Shown here: positions 7,553-16,305 of the stretch, one piece after another
How positions within the stretch are numbered: the stretch's first letter is position 1
Layout: the number at the start of each line of letters is the position of its first letter
Source of the DNA: JBHIBA01 sp046758845
GTDB taxonomy: Bacteria; UBA8248; JACPRG01; G963555815
Assembly (NCBI GenBank): GCA_046758845.1
Contig: JBHIBA010000023.1
Span: 1 to 28,587, forward strand
Direction: 5' to 3'
DNA: 28,587 nt
Notes under the pieces: generated by a model
Databases searched by the model: none
Told to the model about the DNA's origin: nothing
Seen by the model: only the letters and a program-made list of their open reading frames with translations
Position numbers and translations under genes: made by a program

Positions 7553-7756
7553 TCAGGCGCTGTTGTCAACTGACCCTACGTTGCCCGCCACGAGCCGGGC
7601 CACCTTTCCGGCCAGATCAGTCCGGTTGTCATCGTAGACGTTCAGGACCCGCATATCCCGATGACGGGAGAACCGCTGAACGTCCCGGACGTTCCCGCCG
7701 GTCAGGTCCGGGGCTTCGGTGATGGCTGCGTGACGGAGGCCGTGAGGGCGGAATTC
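7553..7756 (-). pseudogene. Tyrosine recombinase (integrase) C-terminal stub
   Basis: The minus-strand frame from 7756 to the TGA at 7553 encodes about 67 residues without a start codon, and a TAG lies directly upstream in frame. It contains the catalytic box II of phage-type integrases: HGLRHAAIT (His and Arg), then FSRHRDMRVLNVYDDNR with the second His and the nucleophilic Tyr, and a DLAGKVARLV tail. The N-terminal core-binding domain and the box I arginine are gone. It lies at the end of the foreign-looking stretch opposite tRNA-Asn, so it is probably the remnant of the enzyme that inserted the element. Confidence 0.75.
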
Positions 7757-7871
7757 CTATTGTGACCAAGTTGCTCCGTTTTCCGGTCCCCTAGAAGCGC
7801 TTCTTGAAGATTCATTGAGGCTGCCGGGCCCGTTTCCTCCATCAAATGTCCATAAAAAGGTCAGGCTGTTC
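7757..7871. other. Spacer at the island edge
   Basis: There is no gene here. It joins the integrase stub to the 3' end of the catabolic cluster and should contain the right boundary of the former element. I found no copy of the tRNA-Asn 3' end in it. A GCCGGGCCC string at about 7822 is too short to count. Confidence 0.3.
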
Positions 7872-8888
7872 CTATCCCATAAGCGAGCGAATACTCGTTG
7901 TTGTGAGGTCCCCGTTCTCCAAGATCACCTCGCCATCCAGAGATAAGGTCGCGTCGCGCATGACGAGGTCGAAATGGCCCTTCGAGGCATTGACTCCGCC
8001 ATACCCGCGGTTGTCGCCTACCCCGATATGGGCCGATCCCAGGACGGCCTCACACTCCAAGGCTGCACTGCAATAGGTGGCAAACGGGTTGAGACCAACG
8101 GCGATCTCGGCAATCTCGTACACGTTTGAATCATTGAGAGAATCCAGCGTACGCTGAAAGGCGCTGGCGTGCCGTTGGCCATCGCCCTTTCCTTCGATTC
8201 GCACGCACCGTCCTTTGCGCACTTCCACCTCGAAGGGCTCGACGATAAGGCCCAGGCCCAGAAGCTCGATGAGAGCGTCGATCACCAGGATTCCGTTGGT
8301 GGTCCCTTCGGGGGGGCCAATCCCGGCCTCTACGTCGGGCGGCGCCGCCAGCACCCCCCGCTCGCGGGCGACGCCAGCGTGATGACGCCCGGTCCTGCCC
8401 TCCAGGCTGGCCGTGATATCGGTGCCCGCTCTGGTCGTCAGTCGAAGGCCCTTCGCCTCTGAGAATCTATCTTGAAGTTCTTCCGCGATGGGCTTGAGCT
8501 TGTCGAAGTCCGCCTCGAAGGGCCCCCCCCGCCGGAGCAGATAGGGGCTCATCTCCACGAGGATGAGGTAGCGAGCCCCGTTCTTGCACGCCTGGACGCG
8601 GGCATCCGAGCTTCCGATGAATTGGGTCGTTAGTTCCAGAATGACGTCCGCTTCCCTCATCGCCGCGGCCACCGTCCGGGGCGGCTGTTCGCCGGGGATC
8701 TTCACCGGAGACATGCTGGTCATGGCGACCTCAGCGCCGACCTCCGCGGCGACGGTCGCGAACACCTCGACCACCTGCGGGTCAAACCCTGAATCCGTGA
8801 CGATCAAGACCTGTTCGGCGGGCTTGACCCCGGCGCAGTCAACGACAGCGCGCCGGACGCCCCACGCCATGTCCGCTGATCTCAACAT
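7872..8888 (-). CDS. M29 / NicX-like metalloenzyme, copy 1
   Basis: This 338-residue protein of the aminopeptidase T (M29)-related superfamily also includes 2,5-dihydroxypyridine 5,6-dioxygenase NicX. It starts with a Rossmann-like part (QVLIVTDSGFDPQVVEVFA) and a central ELTTQFIGSSDARVQAC segment. Candidate metal ligands shared with the other three copies are Glu194 (GPPEGT), Glu261 (YEIAEIAVGLNP), His287 (SAHIGVGDN), and His305-x-Asp307 (GHFD). It is the last gene of the minus-strand cluster, 40 bases after the LLM oxidoreductase gene. GGGAGG lies 8 bases before the ATG. The GD-N-GYGG loop between the two histidines is short. Peptidase activity, ring-opening dioxygenase activity or another hydrolysis are all possible; the catabolic context favours the second. 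Confidence 0.75.
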   Translation of the reverse strand: MLRSADMAWGVRRAVVDCAGVKPAEQVLIVTDSGFDPQVVEVFATVAAEVGAEVAMTSMSPVKIPGEQPPRTVAAAMREADVILELTTQFIGSSDARVQACKNGARYLILVEMSPYLLRRGGPFEADFDKLKPIAEELQDRFSEAKGLRLTTRAGTDITASLEGRTGRHHAGVARERGVLAAPPDVEAGIGPPEGTTNGILVIDALIELLGLGLIVEPFEVEVRKGRCVRIEGKGDGQRHASAFQRTLDSLNDSNVYEIAEIAVGLNPFATYCSAALECEAVLGSAHIGVGDNRGYGGVNASKGHFDLVMRDATLSLDGEVILENGDLTTTSIRSLMG

Positions 8889-8928
8889 CGCGACGTCCTC
8901 CCGACGGGTCCCTACGTTGCCGGACTTT

Positions 8929-9921
8929 TCAGCTCAGTTTGGGGATGACTTCGTTGGCGAACCGCCTCGCCGTCAGGTGGCGGTCTCCGCCGACGGGGAA
9001 AACTTCGAAATGGGTGAAGCCCAGGCTCCTCAGCTCATTTACCCTCTCAACACAGTATTCGGGAGGGCCGGAGAGCGTAAACTTGTCCACAAACTCCTCC
9101 GGCAGGACCTTGGCCGCTTCAAGCGCCTCATGGAAGTGCCCTCCCGAGTAAGCCGCCTTGACCCTTTCGGCCAGACCGGGGTCAAAACCCGCGATCTCGA
9201 CGTACTTCGGGGCCGTCTGCGGGAACCACGCTGCGATGATGCGGGTGTCTTCCCGGGCATCCTTCCGGCTGTCTCGAACCGAGGTGTACAACAGGCACGC
9301 AACATCGATGTCCTCCATGGACCGGCCCGCCCGCTCCGCCCCTTTCTTGACGCAAGAGAGGGCGAACTCCAGATTCTCCGGGGCGCTGCCGCAGGCCAGG
9401 AGGACGCCGTCGGCGAGCTCGCCCGCGAGCTCGCACATGCGCTGGTTGGTCACGGTCAGATAGATGGGGAGGCTCGCCCTGGCGGCGTAGCAGATCTTGG
9501 CCTCATGAAAGTTGCTCGACTGTCCCTCAAAATTGAGGACTTCGCCTTCGAGGAGCTTCCGGCCGACCTCGACCATCTCGCGGACAGTCTGAAGCTTCGC
9601 CATCCTGAATCCCAGCTCCATCACGGGTCGATCCCCCGCGCCGAGATTCATGATGGCCCGGCCGCCGGATAGCTCGTCCAGGGTGCACAAGGCGTTGTAG
9701 TTGATGGCGGGATGGCGGGTGTGCGGGTGAGTGCAATTTGGGCCGAGCAGGAGTTTCTCGGAGTTCGTGGCCAGGAGCGTCAGGTAGCAATAGACGTAAC
9801 GCGCGTGAAGGGACGAATCACAAACCCACATGAAGTCGTAGCCGCTGGCGTCTGCGAATCGGACCATATCGGTGAACTGATCGGGTGGGTCTACGGCCAT
9901 GAATGTCAGCCCGTATTTCAT
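8929..9921 (-). CDS. LLM-class flavin-dependent oxidoreductase
   Basis: This protein of about 330 residues has the bacterial-luciferase-like TIM barrel of the F420/FMN family: MKYGLTFMAVDPP, FADASGYDFMWVCDS, LLATNSEKLLLGPNCTHP, HPAINYNALCTLDELSGGRAIMNLGAGD (split), and KLLEGEVLNFEGQ. The sequence most resembles the F420-dependent methylene-H4MPT reductase-like branch (Mer-like), which includes many uncharacterised monooxygenases. I choose the ATG at 9921, with TGAGG eight bases upstream; a GTG at 9936 would add five residues. It follows the Mo-FAD fusion gene by about 50 bases. In the Rut pathway an LLM enzyme (RutA) opens the pyrimidine ring ahead of an isochorismatase-fold amidase (RutB), which makes a ring-cleaving or oxygenating role here reasonable but unproven. 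Use of F420 rather than FMN cannot be decided. Confidence 0.85.
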   Translation of the reverse strand: MKYGLTFMAVDPPDQFTDMVRFADASGYDFMWVCDSSLHARYVYCYLTLLATNSEKLLLGPNCTHPHTRHPAINYNALCTLDELSGGRAIMNLGAGDRPVMELGFRMAKLQTVREMVEVGRKLLEGEVLNFEGQSSNFHEAKICYAARASLPIYLTVTNQRMCELAGELADGVLLACGSAPENLEFALSCVKKGAERAGRSMEDIDVACLLYTSVRDSRKDAREDTRIIAAWFPQTAPKYVEIAGFDPGLAERVKAAYSGGHFHEALEAAKVLPEEFVDKFTLSGPPEYCVERVNELRSLGFTHFEVFPVGGDRHLTARRFANEVIPKLS

Positions 9922-9971
9922 CGCCTGCATCCTCACTCTGGGAGTTCTGATCCGCCGGAAGGGGCGCCTTT

Positions 9972-12900
9972 TCAGACCTCGCCCTTGTGGATCCGCTCGG
10001 CCAGCCTCTTCAGCAGCTTCCCGGCGAGCCCCTCCTTGTACGCGTTGTCCCGGAGGGGGTAGGAATCTCTTAAGAGGATGCGCACGGCCCGGTCCACAGC
10101 CTCATCTTCCAGCCGCGCGCCCACAACGGCCCTGTCGGCCCGAGAATCTTGCCAGGGCTTGTAGCCCACGCCCCCCAGGACGAGCCGCGCAGAGGTCACG
10201 CGCCGGGCGTCATCGAGCGTGACGTTCACGGCCGCGGACACAGTGACGAAATCGCTCTCGCGCAGACAAATTTTCTCATACAAGGAAACCGGCTTGCGTT
10301 GGGGAACCGGGAGGAGAACGGCCGTCACGATCTCCTTCTTCCCGATGGCCGGCTCGCCGGGCCCTTTGTAGAACCGGCGGAAGGGGATGCGGCGCAGGCG
10401 GGCGCCGCCGCCCAGGACCTCGACGAGCGCGTCGCTGGCGGCGAAAACCGTTGCCATGTCCGAGGGGGCGACGGCCTGACAGCGATGCGCGCCCAGAATG
10501 GCGTGGTTGCGGTTGTCCCCCAGGACGGCGTAGCAAGGGCACGACCAGCCGCCCCGTTTATAGCACTGGAAGTCGTTGCGGAAGAACCAACAACGCTTTT
10601 CCTGACAGATGTTGCCTCCAACGGTGGCCATATTGCGGATCTGGGGAGTCGCCACCTGCCGAACCGCGTCGATGATGAAGGAGTAGTGAACAAAGAGTTC
10701 CTCGACGCCTTCCAGCTCGCTCAGTCGCAATCCCGCCCCCAAGCGGATGAACTCCCCGTTTACCTCCTGCCGCCTCAGTTCTGGCACTTCCGAAACGTCC
10801 ACGACCACCTTGGGCCGATAGATCCCCTGGTCGATTCCCGCCATCAGGTCTGTGCCCCCCGCCATGACCTTGCTTTCCGCGGGCCTGCGCGCGAGAAGAC
10901 GGACGGCCTCTTCGAGGGTATCCACCCGCTCGTAGTCGACGCGACTGACCCTCTGGGTGTTCGGGGCGATAACTCCCTTGAGCCTTTCAAGCATCGGCTT
11001 GACCGCGGGATACGCCGCGCGCATTCCACCCACCCACCAGTGCTTGGGGCGGATTCCGGGGGACTTCTTCGGCCTCGCTCGGCCTTCTTTGCCTGCGAGA
11101 CCTTCCAAGATCTTCTGGCGGGTGATGGGAAGGGATTTGATCCGCACGCCCGTCGCGTGGTAGATGGCGTTGGCAACCGCCGGGGATGTGGGGACCAGCC
11201 CCGGCTCACCCACCCCCTTTGCACCAAACGGCCCTTCGGGATCGTCGGTTTCCACCACATGGACTTGGATATCCGGCGCGTCGGTTGCGCGTGGAACCCC
11301 GTAATCGAGGAAGGAGGGATTGACCATCTTCCCGTCTTCGAAGATCAACTCCTCAGAGAGCGCCGCACCGATCCCCTGGACGATCCCCCCTTCAATCTGA
11401 CCCTCGACTGCGAGGGGATTGATGGTCTGTCCCACGTCATTGGAGGCGACGAAATCCAGGATGTGGACGGCGCCTGTTTCCGGATCGACTCTGAGATAAA
11501 CGGCTTGAGCCCCGAAGGTGTAGGCGGCGGAAATGTTCGCCACCCCGGTCTTGCGGTCAATCAGCTCCGTGGGCGTCTGATACCGTTTTTGGACCTGGAA
11601 TCCACCCAGCTCCCGCGAAACCTCGGCGATGGACAACCTGCGGGCGGGCGCTCCCACGACGGATACCCAGCCGTCCTCGACGGCCAGTTCGTTCCGGGGC
11701 GCCTCGATCATTCCCGCCGCCTGTTCAAGGATTCTCTCCCTCAATTCCAAGGCGGCGAGACGGGCGGCGTTGCCCGTGACGAAGCAGGTCCGGGAAGCCC
11801 AGGACCCGAGGTCTCGGGGGGTCTCATCCGTGTCCATGCTCTTCACATGGACATCCCGCAGGTTGACGCCCAGCGCCTCGGCCGCAATCTGGGCCAGGGT
11901 CGTGTTCTGCCAGGTTCCCGAGTCGGCCGAGCCCGTACGGAGGAGCACCTTCCCCCCATCATCGATCTCGACGCCCACGGTGGCGTAGTCGCCGTCCGTA
12001 TACACGTACGTGCCTGAACAATGAATGAGCGTTGCAACCCCCACCCCGTGATAGGGTTTCGGGTCTCTCCGCTTCTCCTCCCACCCGATGGCCTCCGCAA
12101 CCTCGCGCACGCATTCCTCGAAGCCGCAGGTCGTGATTTCCCAGCCACAGAGGGTGGTGTCGCCCGATCGGTTGAGATTCTTCACGCGGAACTCAACCGG
12201 GTCCATGCCCAGCTTTTCCGCCAGGATGTCCATTTGCGACTCCATCGCAAACGTTACCTGGGGACTGCCGTAGCCACGGAACTGGCCACCGGGGACCCGG
12301 TTGGTGTAGACCAGCCTGCCGTCGAGACGGAAGCTCTGGATGCGATAGTGAGAGGCGGCAATCATGCCCCCGTAACCCATAATGGAAGGTCCCGTGGCGT
12401 TATAGGCCCCGTTTTCCATGACGACCCGCATGTCCCGAGCCGTCAATCGTCCATCCCGCGTCGCGCCTTGACGGATATGGACATGCGCGGGATGGCGGGT
12501 CTTTGTGGTCCGGAATTCGTCGTCCCGAGACAACACGAGCTTCACCGGTTGGCCGCTCTTGATGGAGAGCAAGGCACAAAGCGCCTCGTGCTCGCAGACC
12601 TTGGATTTTCCCCCGTAGCCGCCCCCGACGGCGACTTCCATGATCCTCACCTTCTCTTCCGGCAAATCCAGGACCGTGGAGAGTTCCTTCTGGATGAAGT
12701 AGGGGGACTGAGTCGAAGTCCAAACCGTGACCCTATCGCCGTCCCAGTTGGCGACGCAGGAATTCGTTTCCATACAGCAGTGCGTCTGGGAAGCAAAGTA
12801 GAACTCATCCTCTGCGATGACGTCGGCCTCGGCGAGACCTGCGTCCACGTCGCCGAAGTGCCGGCGCTGCCAGGAGGCGATGTTCCGCACCCCGGCGAGG

Positions 12901-13391
12901 GTATCGGCCTCCTCCTCCGAGACGCCATCGGGAAGTGCAGTCTCACCGTGCACGTCAGGTTCACCGGGCTTCATCGCATCGAAGGGGTCGTGGACCGAAT
13001 CGAGGACCTTGTAGTCCACCCGGATGAGGCCCAGGGCTTCCTCGGCTGCGGCTTCATCATCGGCTGCGACCGCCGCCACTTCTTCGCCGACGAAACGCAC
13101 TTTGTCGATGGCCAGGGGGTAGCGGTCGGACGCAGATCCTCCGAGATGGACGTAGAGCTTCTTGGGGGTGTCGGCCGCCGTCACGACGGCGCGGACCCCG
13201 GGCAGCCGCTCGGCCGCTTCGATGTAGATGCTCCGAATGAGGGCGTGGGGGTGAGGGCTCCTCAGGACCTTGGCGTACAGCATTCCGCGGAGACGGACAT
13301 CATGGGTGTAGATGGCCCTGCCGCTGACCTTATCCGGACCTTCCAGCATCGGAAGCCGTTTTCCCACCACCGAAAAGGTCTTGTTACTCAT
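9972..13391 (-). CDS. Mo-hydroxylase: fused molybdopterin + FAD subunit
   Basis: One 1139-residue chain joins two normally separate subunits of the xanthine dehydrogenase/CoxLM family. Residues 1-770 are the molybdopterin subunit, with GGGYGG at 256-261, the FRGYGSPQ active-site loop at 371-378, QTINP at 655-659 and the catalytic Glu729 in GVGEPG. A basic linker (~770-820) leads to the FAD subunit, with MAGGTDLM at 843-850 and ATVGGN at 922-927. The FAD part carries a Cys-rich insertion (Cys929, 934, 943, 951, 953, 971) that recalls the extra [4Fe-4S] loop of 4-hydroxybenzoyl-CoA reductase beta subunit (HcrB). The order Mo-then-FAD is the reverse of eukaryotic XDH. The gene overlaps the 3' end of the 2Fe-2S subunit gene by 8 bases, completing a holoenzyme that would hydroxylate or reductively dehydroxylate an aromatic or N-heterocyclic ring. 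Confidence 0.92.
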   Translation of the reverse strand: MSNKTFSVVGKRLPMLEGPDKVSGRAIYTHDVRLRGMLYAKVLRSPHPHALIRSIYIEAAERLPGVRAVVTAADTPKKLYVHLGGSASDRYPLAIDKVRFVGEEVAAVAADDEAAAEEALGLIRVDYKVLDSVHDPFDAMKPGEPDVHGETALPDGVSEEEADTLAGVRNIASWQRRHFGDVDAGLAEADVIAEDEFYFASQTHCCMETNSCVANWDGDRVTVWTSTQSPYFIQKELSTVLDLPEEKVRIMEVAVGGGYGGKSKVCEHEALCALLSIKSGQPVKLVLSRDDEFRTTKTRHPAHVHIRQGATRDGRLTARDMRVVMENGAYNATGPSIMGYGGMIAASHYRIQSFRLDGRLVYTNRVPGGQFRGYGSPQVTFAMESQMDILAEKLGMDPVEFRVKNLNRSGDTTLCGWEITTCGFEECVREVAEAIGWEEKRRDPKPYHGVGVATLIHCSGTYVYTDGDYATVGVEIDDGGKVLLRTGSADSGTWQNTTLAQIAAEALGVNLRDVHVKSMDTDETPRDLGSWASRTCFVTGNAARLAALELRERILEQAAGMIEAPRNELAVEDGWVSVVGAPARRLSIAEVSRELGGFQVQKRYQTPTELIDRKTGVANISAAYTFGAQAVYLRVDPETGAVHILDFVASNDVGQTINPLAVEGQIEGGIVQGIGAALSEELIFEDGKMVNPSFLDYGVPRATDAPDIQVHVVETDDPEGPFGAKGVGEPGLVPTSPAVANAIYHATGVRIKSLPITRQKILEGLAGKEGRARPKKSPGIRPKHWWVGGMRAAYPAVKPMLERLKGVIAPNTQRVSRVDYERVDTLEEAVRLLARRPAESKVMAGGTDLMAGIDQGIYRPKVVVDVSEVPELRRQEVNGEFIRLGAGLRLSELEGVEELFVHYSFIIDAVRQVATPQIRNMATVGGNICQEKRCWFFRNDFQCYKRGGWSCPCYAVLGDNRNHAILGAHRCQAVAPSDMATVFAASDALVEVLGGGARLRRIPFRRFYKGPGEPAIGKKEIVTAVLLPVPQRKPVSLYEKICLRESDFVTVSAAVNVTLDDARRVTSARLVLGGVGYKPWQDSRADRAVVGARLEDEAVDRAVRILLRDSYPLRDNAYKEGLAGKLLKRLAERIHKGEV

Positions 13392-13854
13392 GCAAGACCT
13401 CCCTCCCGGCCGCGACGCGGACCGCCTGCAAAATCTTGGTGTACCCTGTGCAACGGCAGATGTTTCCGACCAGACCGCGGCGTATCTCGTCGTCGGTGGG
13501 GTTGGGGTTCTGACTGAGCAGGGCCTTTGCGGACATCACGAATCCCGGCGTGCAGAATCCACACTGGAAGGCCCCGCACCGGACGAAGGCCTCCTGAACG
13601 GTATCTAGCGCTCCGTCAGAACCAAGGCCTTCGACGGTGATCACGGACCGCCCGTGGACCTTGCCCACCGGCGTCAGGCAGGAGCACACGGCTCTTCCAT
13701 CGAAGAGGACGGTACACGCTCCACATTCTCCTCTCCCGCAACCGTACTTGGCCCCAGTCAGGCCGAGATCATCGCGAAGAAATTTCAGGAGAGAGAGGTC
13801 CGCAGGGACCTTTCTCACTTCCTCTCGCCCGTTGACCTCGACCCGGATCTCCAT
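13384..13854 (-). CDS. 2Fe-2S small subunit of the Mo-hydroxylase
   Basis: This 156-residue CoxS/XdhC-type electron-transfer subunit has two [2Fe-2S] clusters. The plant-ferredoxin-like N-terminal site is C39-x4-C44-x2-C47 with C59 (GCGRGECGACTV, then CSC). The helical C-terminal site is C98-x2-C101 with C133-x-C135 (CGFCTPGF and NICRCTGY). Length and motif order are normal for the family. It is transcribed directly before, and overlaps, the fused Mo-FAD gene. Together they give a two-chain enzyme in place of the usual three-chain complex. The ATG at 13854 follows 51 bases after the preceding M29-like gene. It has no signal peptide, so the enzyme is cytoplasmic. Confidence 0.95.
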   Translation of the reverse strand: MEIRVEVNGREEVRKVPADLSLLKFLRDDLGLTGAKYGCGRGECGACTVLFDGRAVCSCLTPVGKVHGRSVITVEGLGSDGALDTVQEAFVRCGAFQCGFCTPGFVMSAKALLSQNPNPTDDEIRRGLVGNICRCTGYTKILQAVRVAAGREVLHE

Positions 13855-13905
13855 TCCCCAGCCCCCTTTGGCCGCAGGCTTAGCGGGATACGCAGACAGG
13901 GAGAA

Positions 13906-14874
13906 TCAAACGACCAGCTTGCCGTCTTGGATGACCGCCTTCCCGTCGAGCTCGAGGCTGGCGTCAATGGTGACGGCATCCAGGTGGATATTGCTGACGA
14001 CGATTCCGCCGATGCTGTGATTGTCACCCACGGCGACGTGGGCGGTTCCAAGAAGCTTCTTATCATCCACGGCGCCGGTGATATTCCCCCGGCTGACCGT
14101 ACCAATACCCAGTTCGGCGATGTTGTAAGCGTTGTCATCGGCCTTCTCGAGCACCTTGCGGAGCCGTTCCCTTTCTTCACCTCCTTCAATTTCCACCAGA
14201 CGGCCTTCCTTGATGCGCAACGTCATGGGCTCTTTCATCAGGCCAACCCCCAGCATGCTGGCATCCACCTTGAAGAAGCCTTCCGCCGTTCCTTCCATGG
14301 GAGCAATAGCGGCCTCTGCGTAGTCAGGGATGGCTCCCGACTCTCCGGGCTGGGTCAGTAGGCCGGAGAGCATGATGGCTTCACGGCCCTCGAGCCCCAG
14401 CTTCAGATCGGTTCCGCTGGCCGAGCGAAGGCGCGCCTCTTTCGCCTTCGTCAAAAGCCCTTGAACCTTGACCGAAAGGTCCCGGGTCGCGATGATCTCT
14501 TCGGCCGTCAGCCCCCAGTTCTCCGGCGTGAGCCACACGTTGGCGAGCCGGACCCCCGCGTCGGTGGCCTCCTTGCGGGCGGTGGTGTGGTACAGGAAGT
14601 GGGAGAACAACTGGGGCATCGTGAGAAGGACGACGTCGGCCTCCTTCATGGCCTTGGCCACAAGGGGCGGGGGTTCCTTCTCATAGTACCGGCGGGCGGG
14701 AATCGTCATGACGATCGGCTCCGCTCCGGCAAGGTGGGTCGCCACGGCCACCGCCTGCGCCTGTTCCTCGTACTCCCGATCGGTGATCACGAGGACCGTC
14801 TCGTCCGGCTGAACACCCATGCACGTCTCGACACACAGCCGAGCTCCGCTCATCATCTCCAAAGGCAGGGTCAT
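13906..14874 (-). CDS. M29 / NicX-like metalloenzyme, copy 2
   Basis: This 322-residue protein, read from the ATG at 14874 (GGAG seven bases upstream), lacks the long basic extension that a start at 14988 would add inside the neighbouring gene. It has the same architecture as the other copies but is the most divergent. DETVLVITDREYEEQAQAV forms the Rossmann-like start, APMEGTAEG gives the first Glu, NIAELGIG the second, TAHVAVGDN the His, and IHLD the H-x-D pair. It lacks the ELTSQWIGSS segment of copies 1, 3 and 4 (VLLTMPQLFSHFLYHTTA instead), so its substrate pocket probably differs. That segment is closer to typical 'leucyl aminopeptidase' annotations. It sits between copy 3 and the Mo-hydroxylase genes. 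Confidence 0.75.
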   Translation of the reverse strand: MTLPLEMMSGARLCVETCMGVQPDETVLVITDREYEEQAQAVAVATHLAGAEPIVMTIPARRYYEKEPPPLVAKAMKEADVVLLTMPQLFSHFLYHTTARKEATDAGVRLANVWLTPENWGLTAEEIIATRDLSVKVQGLLTKAKEARLRSASGTDLKLGLEGREAIMLSGLLTQPGESGAIPDYAEAAIAPMEGTAEGFFKVDASMLGVGLMKEPMTLRIKEGRLVEIEGGEERERLRKVLEKADDNAYNIAELGIGTVSRGNITGAVDDKKLLGTAHVAVGDNHSIGGIVVSNIHLDAVTIDASLELDGKAVIQDGKLVV

Positions 14875-14894
14875 CTCGACTCTCCGCTCCCTTC

Positions 14895-15932
14895 TTAGAT
14901 TTTTCCCACCTTGAGTTCCCCGTTCTCGATGACGACTTCGTCGTCCAACCAGAGGGAAACCTCTCGGATGACGCAGTCGATATGGCACTTGGCGGCGTTC
15001 GTGCCCCCGTATCCGCGGTTGTCGCCGAAGGCCACATGCGCGGTGCCCAGCTTGGCCTCGGCGTCAACGGCGTTGTCTCCCATCTTGGATCGCGGGTTCA
15101 GTCCCAGGGAAATCTCCGCCACCTCATAGACCTTTGGGTCCTGGTAACTGGCCAGAAGCTCCTCAAGCCGCCGGGCGAAGGAGTCATCATCGCCCGCGGC
15201 GGAAAAAGATCTGGCCTTCCCCTCTCGAATCTCTACACGGATAGGAGAGCGGATCTGGCCAATGCCCACCAGGGGAATGACGCCGTCAATGATCAGGATG
15301 CCCTCTGTCGTCCCCTCGACGGGCCCGGCCCCAGCCTCGATGATCGGCGGCGCCGAGAAGGTTCCCGGCGTCCGGGCGATCCCGCTGAGGCACCGGCCCT
15401 TCCGCCCTTCCAGGCCGCCTCTCAGCTCCGTCCCCCCGCGCGCGCGGAGAACCACCGATTTCGCCTGGGTGAACCGGTCCCGGATTTCCTCGGCCACCGG
15501 GGCGATGCGCTCAAAATCAACGTCCACCGGTCCCCCTTGCACCAGAAGGGAGGAATAAAGCTCCGGCATCATCAGGTACCTGGCGCCCGCCTCGCAGGCC
15601 TTGACGCGGGCCTGAGAGCTGCCGATCCACTGCGAGGTAAGTTCCAAGATAAGGTTCGCCCCTCGCATGGCGGAGGCGACGGGGGGCGGGGGTTCCTCAC
15701 CCGGAATATTCCGCGGAACCATGTGGGAGATTGTCACTTCCGCCCCTCTCTCAGAGGCGAGCATGGCGAATGTTTCCACGACCTCCGTTTCGAATCCCGT
15801 ATCCGTGACGATCAGCACCTGTTCTCCCTTCCGTACAGCCACACATTGGTCCAATATGCGGGCCACTTGCGGCGCCCAGTCGGACCTGGCATAGGATGGG
15901 TGCTGTGAGCGCGGAAACATCGGGCTCTGCAT
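14895..15932 (-). CDS. M29 / NicX-like metalloenzyme, copy 3
   Basis: This 345-residue protein is close to copies 1 and 4. Shared segments are EQVLIVTDTGFETEVVETFA, NIPGEEPPPPVASAM, LELTSQWIGSSQARVKAC, GPVEGTTEG (first Glu), VYEVAEISLGLNP (second Glu), TAHVAFGDNRGYGG (His) and CHID (H-x-D). Its ATG follows the cupin stop codon directly (TAAATG), so the two are translationally coupled and probably needed together. The close similarity to copy 1 at the VGDNRGYGG loop suggests a recent duplication. Alternative roles (aminopeptidase, amidase) remain open; the ligand set is what M29 metallopeptidases and NicX share in general form. Confidence 0.75.
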   Translation of the reverse strand: MQSPMFPRSQHPSYARSDWAPQVARILDQCVAVRKGEQVLIVTDTGFETEVVETFAMLASERGAEVTISHMVPRNIPGEEPPPPVASAMRGANLILELTSQWIGSSQARVKACEAGARYLMMPELYSSLLVQGGPVDVDFERIAPVAEEIRDRFTQAKSVVLRARGGTELRGGLEGRKGRCLSGIARTPGTFSAPPIIEAGAGPVEGTTEGILIIDGVIPLVGIGQIRSPIRVEIREGKARSFSAAGDDDSFARRLEELLASYQDPKVYEVAEISLGLNPRSKMGDNAVDAEAKLGTAHVAFGDNRGYGGTNAAKCHIDCVIREVSLWLDDEVVIENGELKVGKI

Positions 15933-16268
15933 TTATAGAAAATCCTCGCGGATAGGAGAGTAGACCTCCAGCAGGAGGTTGTCCTCCAGCATCTCCACCT
16001 CATGCTCCACGCCCGGGGGGACGTAAGCGATCTCCCCTCTTTTGAGGATTCGCTCCTCCCCGCCGACGCGCATACGGTGAGAACCCTCCAGAACGTAGGT
16101 CAGTTGCTCGTGGGGATGAGAGTGCGGCGCGAACTGTACACCCTTTTGGTGCCGAAAGATGCAACCGAGAAGGTTCTTTCCCACAAGCAATCGCTTGGAC
16201 GAATGGTCGGAGATGGGAACTTCAGGCAATTCCTCAATCGAACCGGCGAAGGCCGCGGGGTCGCTCAT
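15933..16268 (-). CDS. Small cupin-domain protein
   Basis: This single-domain cupin of 111 residues is read from the ATG at 16268, which has GGAGG nine bases upstream; longer frames only read through the neighbouring gene. Cupin motif 1 is APHSHPHEQLTYVLEGS (two His and the Glu) and motif 2 is the GEIAYVPPGVEHEVEM segment with the last metal His. The full 3-His-1-Glu set is thus present and a divalent metal should bind. It is sandwiched between two M29-like genes and abuts copy 3. Small cupins in catabolic operons can be dioxygenases, isomerases, or sensor or chaperone proteins; no subclass is evident. Confidence 0.88.
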   Translation of the reverse strand: MSDPAAFAGSIEELPEVPISDHSSKRLLVGKNLLGCIFRHQKGVQFAPHSHPHEQLTYVLEGSHRMRVGGEERILKRGEIAYVPPGVEHEVEMLEDNLLLEVYSPIREDFL

Positions 16269-16305
16269 GGGTCCGTCCTCCAGTACGAAGATGGCCGCTG
16301 AGGGC

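Noticed and set aside
7490..7871. A direct repeat of the tRNA-Asn 3' end marking attR
   Set aside because: I looked for GTTCGAGTCC and CCCGGGGAGCCA near the integrase stub and found none; only a short GCCGGGCCC string is present.
10149..12017. A 622-residue open frame on the + strand opposite the Mo-FAD gene
   Set aside because: It is a shadow of a GC-rich coding frame. Its composition is rich in Arg, Pro, Gly and His, there are no family motifs, and the minus-strand gene has all its catalytic motifs.
12021..13517. A 498-residue + strand frame
   Set aside because: It is also antisense to the Mo-FAD and 2Fe-2S genes, with no recognisable domain.
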